Origin: DASXSB01 sp036506275
GTDB lineage: Bacteria; Methylomirabilota; Methylomirabilia; Rokubacteriales; CSP1-6
NCBI GenBank assembly: GCA_036506275.1
Contig: DASXSB010000029.1
Location: 1 to 19,189 of the forward strand
Direction of reading: 5' to 3'
Length of the DNA: 19,189 nucleotides
Shown: positions 14,102-19,189 of the stretch, piece after piece
Layout of the letters: every line of letters begins with the position of its first letter
How positions within the stretch are numbered: the stretch's first letter is position 1
Made by a program: the position numbers and the translations under genes
The notes under the pieces: model-generated
Database searches by the model: none
The model's input: the letters and a program-made list of their open reading frames with translations, nothing else
What the model was told of the DNA's origin: nothing

Positions 14102-14332
14102 GTGAGAGCAAACGGTTTGATCGAAAGCACAGTGAAGCATCGGCGGCGGCAGTTCGGCAGCAAGCTCGCGAAAGTGCTGTACGTGGCGTCCGTGTTCCGC
14201 GTCCGGCCGCGGGGGATCGATCGTTACATCGATTACTTCGGGGACGGGATGTTCGGGCCGTCTTCACATCCGGCCATCTCCGGTGTCTCACTGGGCGCAG
14301 GGGCGGCCATCGCTCGAAGACGGGTTTCGTGA
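14102..14332 (+). CDS. Small hypothetical protein (76 aa), first gene of the sigma-factor cluster
   Basis: I do not recognise this protein. Translation from GTG 14102 gives a basic N-terminal half (ESTVKHRRRQFGSKLAKVL), a short semi-hydrophobic piece (LYVASVFRV), an aromatic and acidic 'RYIDYFGDGMFG', and a Gly/Ala-rich end. The start is supported by an excellent ribosome site, GAGAGGGGAG at 14085-14094, eight bases from the GTG. Only 20 bases separate its stop from the next ATG, in the same direction, so it is likely part of one transcript with the following genes. No membrane helix is convincing. Function cannot be assigned. Confidence 0.45.
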   Translation: MRANGLIESTVKHRRRQFGSKLAKVLYVASVFRVRPRGIDRYIDYFGDGMFGPSSHPAISGVSLGAGAAIARRRVS

Positions 14333-14352
14333 CAGAGGAGAGGAAAGGGCTC

Positions 14353-14748
14353 ATGCAGACGTTATCGGGAATCCTGGCCGCGGCAGCACCATTCGCCATC
14401 CTGATTGGCTTGTTCGCGTGGATGAATCGGCGGGAGCGGCGCCAGGACGACGTCCGACAGCGCCAGATCGCGCTCACCGATGCCGTTCACGAGCGCATCG
14501 GAGCCATCGTGGCGCCCGTGGTCCGGCGTCGCCGGCAGGGCTGGCAGGTGCACGTCGCGGTGCCGCTCGGGCGCCCCGCGGTGACCGAGGCACTCGTCCC
14601 GATCGTCCTCGAGGCGTTCGCGCCGGCTGCCCGGGATCGCCGCCCGCTCGAGATCGTCCTGAGCCGGCAGATCCCCGTGGCCGATGTGCACCCAAGGAAG
14701 CCGAGAGGTACGAATAACGTCAGGCAGGAGTCACTGTCATGGATATGA
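14353..14748 (+). CDS. Hypothetical membrane-anchored protein (131 aa) upstream of the sigma factor
   Basis: I do not recognise the family. One N-terminal helix (SGILAAAAPFAILIGLFAWM, residues 5-24) is followed by a strongly basic stretch (NRRERRQDDVRQRQ), so by the positive-inside rule the ~105-residue remainder should be cytoplasmic. That part contains a compact region 'GWQVHVAVPLGRPAVTEALV' and 'RPLEIVLSRQIPVADVH'. A purine-rich ribosome site (GAGGAGAGGAAAGG) immediately precedes ATG 14353. The last three codons overlap the start of the next gene. A membrane-anchored protein with a cytoplasmic domain beside an ECF sigma factor could be a sensor or anti-sigma factor, but I see no zinc-anti-sigma HxxxCxxC motif, so this is only a possibility. 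Confidence 0.6.
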   Translation: MQTLSGILAAAAPFAILIGLFAWMNRRERRQDDVRQRQIALTDAVHERIGAIVAPVVRRRRQGWQVHVAVPLGRPAVTEALVPIVLEAFAPAARDRRPLEIVLSRQIPVADVHPRKPRGTNNVRQESLSWI

Positions 14749-14999
14749 ACGAGTACGTTCTCGAGGTCGTGACGCTCTCTCGGTTGGCGGAGTTGCGCGC
14801 CGACGCCGATCGCTGGCACCGCGCGCAGTCCGCCATGGCCGGGAAGAAGGTGGTCCGACCCTGGCGCGTCGCGCTCGCGCACGGGCTCATCCGCCTCGGA
14901 ATGCGCCTCCACGCCGGCGCCGTTCACGCGCCTCACGGCCGGACGCGGTTAGGTGTCGCGGGCGCCGCCCCTCGCGGTCATGGAGCAGTGCGTGGGTGA
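14739..14999 (+). CDS. Small hypothetical protein (86 aa), coupled to the sigma-factor gene
   Basis: I do not recognise a named family. The N-terminal part 'NEYVLEVVTLSRLAELRADADRWHRAQ' predicts a charged amphipathic helix, followed by a basic helix (VRPWRVALAHGLIRLGMRLH) and a Gly/Arg-rich tail of doubtful significance. GGCAGGAG at 14723-14730, eight bases before ATG 14739, supports this start; ATG 14745 is a second option. It overlaps the preceding gene by ten bases and the sigma factor start by about twenty, so translation of the three is probably coupled. Confidence 0.55.
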   Translation: MDMNEYVLEVVTLSRLAELRADADRWHRAQSAMAGKKVVRPWRVALAHGLIRLGMRLHAGAVHAPHGRTRLGVAGAAPRGHGAVRG

Positions 15000-15585
15000 G
15001 CGAGACGGAGACGCCGATCTCGTGGAAGCGCTCCGCCGGGACGACCCGGCTGCCGCTGACCGCCTCGTCGAGCAGTACGGTGACCGCGTCTATCGACTCG
15101 CCATGCGGATCACGGGCGTGATGGAAGAGGCGGAGCAGGTCGCCGCCGATGCGCTCTGGACGGCGGCGAGCGAGATCGAGACGCTCGGCCGGCAGTCAGC
15201 CCTTGGGCCCTGGCTTCGTCGCCTCACCGTCGATGCCGCGCAGGCTAAGCTGCGCGCGCGCCGACCGGACACGAACGAGATCGCCTTCGCCGACGTGCTG
15301 CCGCCGCTCGACGGCGACGGACAGCACTGGGACACGGTGGAGGACTGGTCGCGCCGCGTGAACGATGAGACGGGCGCGGCCGGGCTCGGACGGGCGGTGA
15401 CGGATGCGATCGAGGCGCTGCCACCCGATTACCGGACGGCGCTCGTTCTCCACGACGTCGAGGGGATGTCGCCGGACGACGTCGCCGGCATCCTCGCCGT
15501 GACCCCGCTCACGGTGAAGTCGCGGGTCCATCGCGCGCGCCTGCTCGTGCGCCACCGGCTCTCCGACCACCTCGCGGCCGCGTAA
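14980..15585 (+). CDS. ECF-type RNA polymerase sigma factor (sigma-70 family)
   Basis: 201 aa with only regions 2 and 4, as in extracytoplasmic-function sigma factors. Region 2 runs from 'DADLVEALRRDDPAAADRLV' (11-30) through 'YGDRVYRLAMRITG' to 'AADALWTAASEI', where the usual acidic 'DA-EDvvQ' element is altered to 'MEEAEQVAADALW'. Region 4 is 'AIEALPPDYRTALVLHDVEG' then 'DDVAGILAVTPLTVKSRVHR' and 'ARLLVRHRL' (143-194), with the usual helix-turn-helix that reads the -35 element. It would direct RNA polymerase to a set of stress or envelope genes. The start is uncertain: ATG 14980 is given here, GTG 14992 has a better-placed GGAG, and GTG 14953 is also open. No anti-sigma gene follows; small proteins precede it in an overlapping row. 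The next gene is a TetR with its own promoter. Confidence 0.85.
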   Translation: MEQCVGERDGDADLVEALRRDDPAAADRLVEQYGDRVYRLAMRITGVMEEAEQVAADALWTAASEIETLGRQSALGPWLRRLTVDAAQAKLRARRPDTNEIAFADVLPPLDGDGQHWDTVEDWSRRVNDETGAAGLGRAVTDAIEALPPDYRTALVLHDVEGMSPDDVAGILAVTPLTVKSRVHRARLLVRHRLSDHLAAA

Positions 15586-15610
15586 CGTTGCAAATGGATC
15601 CGATCAGCCT

Positions 15611-15639
15611 TTGACAGCGCCTTGAATTAACCATACGTT
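15611..15639 (+). promoter_or_regulatory. Sigma-70-like promoter of the TetR-efflux operon
   Basis: A perfect -35 hexamer TTGACA (15611-15616) is followed, after exactly 17 bases, by TACGTT (15634-15639) as a weak -10 (3 of 6). Transcription would begin near 15646, leaving a ~40-base leader before the GTG of the regulator. The -10 is covered by the inverted repeat described next. Confidence 0.5.
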
Positions 15640-15646
15640 TGGTTGA
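15627..15646. promoter_or_regulatory. Candidate TetR operator overlapping the -10 box
   Basis: AACCA (15629-15633) and TGGTT (15640-15644) are inverted repeats separated by six bases; extending outward gives TTAACCA/TGGTTGA, matching at six of seven positions per arm. The spacer coincides exactly with the proposed -10 hexamer. The site is 40-60 bases before the regulator gene, the usual place for TetR-family autorepression. Confidence 0.55.
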
Positions 15647-15685
15647 GTTGGTCGATGCGATGAGCCGCTGCCTGCCGAGAACAGC

Positions 15686-16363
15686 GTGACGCCCGCATCC
15701 GTGGCCCGCAAGCGCCGGGGTCGACGGCGCGGGACCGCCGCCACCCGCGAGGCGCTGATCGCCGCCGGCAGCGAGCTCTTCGCCGAACGCGGCTACGACG
15801 GTGTCCCGGTGTGGGCGATCGCGGCCAAGGCCGGCGTCAACAAGGCGATGATCAGCTACCACTTCGGTGGCAAGCGCAAGCTCTACCTCGCCATCGTGAG
15901 CGCGACGTTCTCGGAGATCGTGGCGAGCGTCGAGCGCGTGGCCGAGTCCCCGCGATCGGCGCCCGAGCTGCTCCGCGAGCTCATCGCCGTCATCGGCGAA
16001 ATGGTCACCGAGCACCATCCGCACTTCTGCGCAATGATGCTGCGCGAGGTTCTGGCGGGCGGCAAGCACCTGGAGCCCGAGGTGATCGACAAGCCCGTGC
16101 GACTCCTGGCGGCCGTGCAGCGTCTGGTCGAGCGGGGTGTGCGCGAGGGAGCGTTCCGGCCGGTGGATCCACTCCTGACGCATCTCAGCCTGGTCGGGAG
16201 TCTCGTGTTCTTCTTCGCCACCCGGCGGTTCCGCGAGCGCGTCCTCGCCGCTCGCCATCCCGGGATCGCGCCGCCGGACGCCGCCGCCTACGTCAAGCAC
16301 ATCCAGGATCTGCTGAGCCATGGTCTTGCCGCTCCTGCATCGAGCCCGGGGCGTCACCCATGA
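15686..16363 (+). CDS. TetR/AcrR family transcriptional regulator (CecR-like context)
   Basis: 225 aa. The N-terminal DNA-binding domain is standard: 'ATREALIAAGSELFAERGYD' (19-38), then the helix-turn-helix 'VPVWAIAAKAGVNKAMISYH' with 'FGGKRKLYLAIV' (40-71). The basic leader (ARKRRGRRRG) precedes it. The C-terminal half is helical with a ligand-binding layout ('HHPHFCAMMLREVLAGGKHL', 'LLTHLSLVGSLVFFFATRRF') resembling regulators of multidrug and organic-compound efflux. It should repress its own operon until it binds an inducer. The stop overlaps the start of the HlyD-like gene (ATGA). GTG 15686 gives the whole domain with a weak ribosome site; GTG 15701 is the alternative. The gene order matches the CecR-YbhGFSR system of enterobacteria. 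Confidence 0.9.
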   Translation: MTPASVARKRRGRRRGTAATREALIAAGSELFAERGYDGVPVWAIAAKAGVNKAMISYHFGGKRKLYLAIVSATFSEIVASVERVAESPRSAPELLRELIAVIGEMVTEHHPHFCAMMLREVLAGGKHLEPEVIDKPVRLLAAVQRLVERGVREGAFRPVDPLLTHLSLVGSLVFFFATRRFRERVLAARHPGIAPPDAAAYVKHIQDLLSHGLAAPASSPGRHP

Positions 16364-17553
16364 GCGGGCGCCGGCGCCCGCTCGTGATCGTCGCGCTCCT
16401 CCTCGTGCTCGGGGCGGGCGCATTTGCCGCCTGGCGGTTCGCCCTCGCGCGCTCGGCCGTCGCGCCCGGGGTGATCGCGGTGAGCGGCCGTATCGAGGGC
16501 GACGATTCCGCGGTGGCCGCCAAGACTACGGGCCGAATCCGTCAGCTCACCGTGCGCGAAGGCGATCGCGTGCAGGCGGGCCAGGTCATCGCCGTGCTCG
16601 ACGACGAGCAGGTGCGGGCGCGGGAGCAGCAGGCGGCGGCGGCCGTCCGCCAGGCGGAAGCGCGTGTGCGTCTGGCTCAACACCAGATCACCGTGCTCAA
16701 CGAACAAGTCCGACAGGGCGAGTACAGCATCGATCAGGCGCGCGCGGACGCCCAGGGGCGCGTCAGCGAGGCCGAAGGTCGCCTCGCCGCCGCCGAGGCC
16801 CAGCTCGCGCAGGCGGAGGCCACGTACGCGCAGGCCAGGTGGGACCGTGACGCGGCCGCGCGCCTGTTCCAGCGGGAGCTGGTCGCCGAGCAGGAAGTGC
16901 GACGGGCGCAGATGAGCGAGGAGGCGCAGGCGGCGGTGGTGGCGGCGAACCGAAAGCAGGTCGAGGCCGCGCGCGGGACACTCACCGCGGCCAAGGCGAA
17001 CCTCGTCAATCCCGCCATCCGGTCGTCACAGGTGGCGGCCATCCAGGGCCAAATTTTACAGGCACAGGCGGACATTGCCGCCGCGCAGGCGGACGCCGAG
17101 CGCGCCCGCGCGCAGCTCGAGGAAGCGCGCGCCAATCGGCAGGATCTTCAAATCGTCGCGCCATTCGCGGGCACCGTAGCGACGCGCACGGCGGAGCCGG
17201 GGGAGGTCGTGATGGCGGGAACGCCGGTCATCACGCTCGTGAACCTGAGCGAGGTGTATCTGCGGGCGTTCGTGCCGGAGGGACAGATCGGACGCGTGAG
17301 CGTGGGACAGCCCGCCCGCGTGTATCTCGACTCCGCGCCGGGGACGCCGATCGAGGCCAGCGTGTCACGCGTCGACCCCCAGGCCTCGTTCACGCCGGAG
17401 AACACCTATTTTCGCGAGGACCGCGTCAAGCAGGTGGTCGGCGTGAAGCTCCAGCTCCGCGGTGCCGTCGGATTCGCCAAGCCCGGCATGCCCGCCGACG
17501 GTGAAATCCTCGTCGAGGGGAGCGACTGGCCGACGCGGCAGGCGCGCCGATGA
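16360..17553 (+). CDS. HlyD/YbhG-like periplasmic adaptor of an ABC efflux pump
   Basis: 397 aa. A single N-terminal anchor (PLVIVALLLVLGAGAFAAW, residues 7-25) leads into a periplasmic region. The first lipoyl half is 'VAAKTTGRIRQLTVREGDRV' with 'AGQVIAVLDD' (52-82); a long alpha-helical hairpin rich in Ala, Gln, Glu and Arg spans about 85-262; the second lipoyl half is 'IVAPFAGTVATRTAEPGEVV' (265-284); and a beta-barrel part contains 'ASFTPENTYFREDRVKQVVG' (342-361), characteristic of the YbhG/EmrA-like group. It would connect the inner-membrane ABC exporter to an outer-membrane channel. Start and stop both sit on ATGA overlaps, with the TetR gene before and the ATPase after, so stoichiometry is probably set by coupled translation. 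Confidence 0.92.
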   Translation: MSGRRRPLVIVALLLVLGAGAFAAWRFALARSAVAPGVIAVSGRIEGDDSAVAAKTTGRIRQLTVREGDRVQAGQVIAVLDDEQVRAREQQAAAAVRQAEARVRLAQHQITVLNEQVRQGEYSIDQARADAQGRVSEAEGRLAAAEAQLAQAEATYAQARWDRDAAARLFQRELVAEQEVRRAQMSEEAQAAVVAANRKQVEAARGTLTAAKANLVNPAIRSSQVAAIQGQILQAQADIAAAQADAERARAQLEEARANRQDLQIVAPFAGTVATRTAEPGEVVMAGTPVITLVNLSEVYLRAFVPEGQIGRVSVGQPARVYLDSAPGTPIEASVSRVDPQASFTPENTYFREDRVKQVVGVKLQLRGAVGFAKPGMPADGEILVEGSDWPTRQARR

Positions 17554-19189
17554 CCGCTGCCGATGCATCCGCCATCCGCGTCCGGGGCCTGACGAAGCGC
17601 TACGGCGCGCTGGAAGCGGTGCGCGGCATCGATCTCGACGTGCGCGCGGGCGAGATCTTCGGCCTCATCGGCCCCGACGGGGCGGGGAAGACGACGACCT
17701 TCCAGATTCTCGGCGGCGTGATGGAGGCGACGTCGGGCACGGCGGAGCTCCTCGGGCAACCGGCGCGCGACGCGCGCGCGTACGTCGGGTATCTCACGCA
17801 GGCGTTCAGCCTCTACCAGGATCTCAGCGTGGCGGAGAACCTCCGCTATCTCGGCGATCTGCGGCGCGTTCCCGTCGCCGACATCGAACGGCGCGGACAG
17901 CGCTATCTCACGATGTTCGGGATGGAGCGCTTCACGGCACGCCTCGCGGGCCGACTCAGCGGCGGCATGAAGCAGAAGCTCGCTCTCGCCTGCGCGCTCG
18001 TCGCGGAGCCGCGCATCCTGCTCCTGGACGAGCCGACGACGGGGGTCGATCCCGTCTCGCGGCGCGAGTTCTGGGACGCCCTCGCTCAGCTCTCGAGCCA
18101 GGGCATCACGATCTTCCTCGCCACGCCGTACCTCGACGAGGCGGAGCGCTGCCATCGGGTGGCGCTCGTGCACGAGGGTCGCATCCATCAGACGGGCACG
18201 CCGGCCGATCTGCGCCGCGCCCTCGGCCTCCAGCGCCTGGAGGTACGCTCGTCGGATCTGCGGCGCGCGGAGGTGACGCTCACCGGCCATGACGGCATCG
18301 TCGATGTCCAGCGCTTCGGCGATCGTCTCGACGTCATGGTGCGCGACGTCGAGGCCGGCGAGCGCGCCGTGCGGGGAGCGCTCGGGGCCGCCCATCTCTC
18401 CGTCGCCGGCGTGCGCGCGGCCACCCCGACGCTCGAGAACACGTTCGTGGCCCTCCTGCGTGGTCTGGAGGGCGAGACGCGCATCCCCGAGTTCCCGGGG
18501 CGCGGGGAGGCGCCCGCGCGCGACGCTGCCGTCGCCATCGGCGCCCGCGGCCTGCGAAAGCGGTTCGGCACCTTCGAAGCGGTCAAGGGCATCGATCTAC
18601 GAATCGGCTACGGCGAGGTCTACGGGCTGCTGGGCGCCAACGGCGCGGGCAAGACGACGACGATCAAGATGCTGTGCGGTCTCGTGGAGCCCAGCGACGG
18701 CGAGGTGCAGCTCGCGGGCGAGGTGGGAGCGCTGCGCTCCGAGACCGTGCGCCAGAACGTCGGCTACATGTCGCAGAAGTTCTCGCTCTACGACGATCTC
18801 ACGATCGCGGAGAACCTCGACTTCTTCGCGGGCGTCTACCGCGTGCCCCCCGACATCCGCGCCGCGCGAAAACGGTGGGTCCTCGAGTTGGCAGGCCTCG
18901 AGGGACGGGGCGATCAGCTCACGCGCAGCCTCCCCGGCGGCTGGAAGCAACGCGTGGCCTTCGGAGCCGCGATCATGCACGAGCCCAGTGTGCTCTTCCT
19001 GGACGAGCCCACCTCCGGCGTCGATCCACTCGCGCGGCGCGCCTTCTGGCGGATGATCAACAGCCTTGCCGATGCCGGCACGGCGATCCTGGTGACCACT
19101 CACTATCTGGAGGAATCAGAGCAGTGCAACCGCCTCGGGTTCATGGCGGCCGGCGAGCTGGTGGCCGAAGGCAGCCCGGGCGACATCAA
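17550..19189 (+). CDS. Two-domain ABC exporter ATPase, YbhF type (3' end outside the window)
   Basis: At least 546 codons, open to the last base. Two tandem nucleotide-binding domains are seen. Domain 1: Walker A G-P-D-G-A-G-K-T-T (41-49), signature LSGGM (136-140), Walker B 'ILLLDEPTTGVDP' with Asp160/Glu161, and Pro193 where the switch His normally is ('ATPYLDEAE'). Domain 2: Walker A G-A-N-G-A-G-K-T-T-T (362-371), signature LPGGW (461-465), Walker B 'VLFLDEPTSGVDP' (Asp485/Glu486) and the switch His518 ('TTHYLEESE'). A linker of about 100 residues separates them. This is the YbhF architecture, which powers efflux of drugs, cations or dyes with two ABC-2 permeases (YbhS, YbhR) and an adaptor; those permease genes should follow beyond the window. 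ATG 17550 overlaps the adaptor stop by four bases. Confidence 0.93.
   Translation, partial: MTAADASAIRVRGLTKRYGALEAVRGIDLDVRAGEIFGLIGPDGAGKTTTFQILGGVMEATSGTAELLGQPARDARAYVGYLTQAFSLYQDLSVAENLRYLGDLRRVPVADIERRGQRYLTMFGMERFTARLAGRLSGGMKQKLALACALVAEPRILLLDEPTTGVDPVSRREFWDALAQLSSQGITIFLATPYLDEAERCHRVALVHEGRIHQTGTPADLRRALGLQRLEVRSSDLRRAEVTLTGHDGIVDVQRFGDRLDVMVRDVEAGERAVRGALGAAHLSVAGVRAATPTLENTFVALLRGLEGETRIPEFPGRGEAPARDAAVAIGARGLRKRFGTFEAVKGIDLRIGYGEVYGLLGANGAGKTTTIKMLCGLVEPSDGEVQLAGEVGALRSETVRQNVGYMSQKFSLYDDLTIAENLDFFAGVYRVPPDIRAARKRWVLELAGLEGRGDQLTRSLPGGWKQRVAFGAAIMHEPSVLFLDEPTSGVDPLARRAFWRMINSLADAGTAILVTTHYLEESEQCNRLGFMAAGELVAEGSPGDI

Noticed and set aside
13691..14140. Upstream extension of the DUF2652 frame to an ATG at 14140
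   Set aside because: The extension crosses the tandem repeat and the palindrome, gives repetitive Arg/Ala sequence and lacks a ribosome site, whereas ATG 13690 has GAGGTGG in front of it and begins next to the conserved strand.
18289..19056. 255-codon plus-strand frame inside the last gene
   Set aside because: It is out of frame with the ABC ATPase, whose Walker A, signature, Walker B and switch motifs are all in the frame starting at 17550.

Overview
The window is very G+C-rich DNA, densely packed with genes, many of them starting on an ATGA stop/start overlap. Tat-exported solute-binding protein, periplasmic-adaptor efflux genes and a probable lipoprotein remnant point to a free-living, diderm (Gram-negative-type) bacterium with oxidative, organic-matter-using metabolism. 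A soil or groundwater lineage such as Rokubacteria/Methylomirabilota or a deltaproteobacterial group would fit, but that placement is inference: no rRNA or marker gene is present. The first 20 bases are a pure C run and look like a contig-end artefact.

Layout. 1-543 is the C-terminal end of a YfhO-like membrane protein. 731-2080 encodes a berberine-bridge-type FAD oxidase, convergent with an HdeD/DUF308 membrane protein (2141-2713, minus). 2945-3637 encodes a free-standing tRNA-synthetase B3/B4 editing-domain protein. 3799-8183 is an apparent operon: Tat-exported solute-binding protein, two MalFG-type permeases and a secreted alpha/beta hydrolase, with no ATPase gene. It converges, across a strong hairpin, on a DAO-family FAD oxidoreductase (8233-9417, minus).

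9418-10539 is about 1.1 kb without a clear intact gene. It holds a TATATAA-containing tandem repeat, a hairpin and the decayed start of a lipoprotein. 10540-12398 is a two-gene exporter operon (MFS, then LysE/RhtB, overlapping by 4 bp). 12399-12946 holds one doubtful small gene.

12947-13690 (minus) is a DUF2652 protein related to class III nucleotidyl cyclases. It is separated by about 410 bp, holding a second tandem repeat and a perfect 11-bp inverted repeat, from a plus-strand cluster of three small unrecognised proteins leading into an ECF-type sigma factor (14102-15585). No classical anti-sigma gene is visible.

The last block (15611 to the end) is an efflux operon of YbhGFSR type: TetR regulator, HlyD/YbhG-like adaptor and a two-domain YbhF-like ATPase, joined by ATGA overlaps. 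A promoter whose -10 box sits inside an AACCA-N6-TGGTT inverted repeat precedes it, which suggests TetR autorepression. The ATPase runs off the window, and its permease genes would be expected beyond.

The features most deserving a second look are the small-protein/sigma-factor cluster with its palindrome, the two related intergenic repeats, the TetR operator/promoter, and the asymmetric ATP sites of the last gene.
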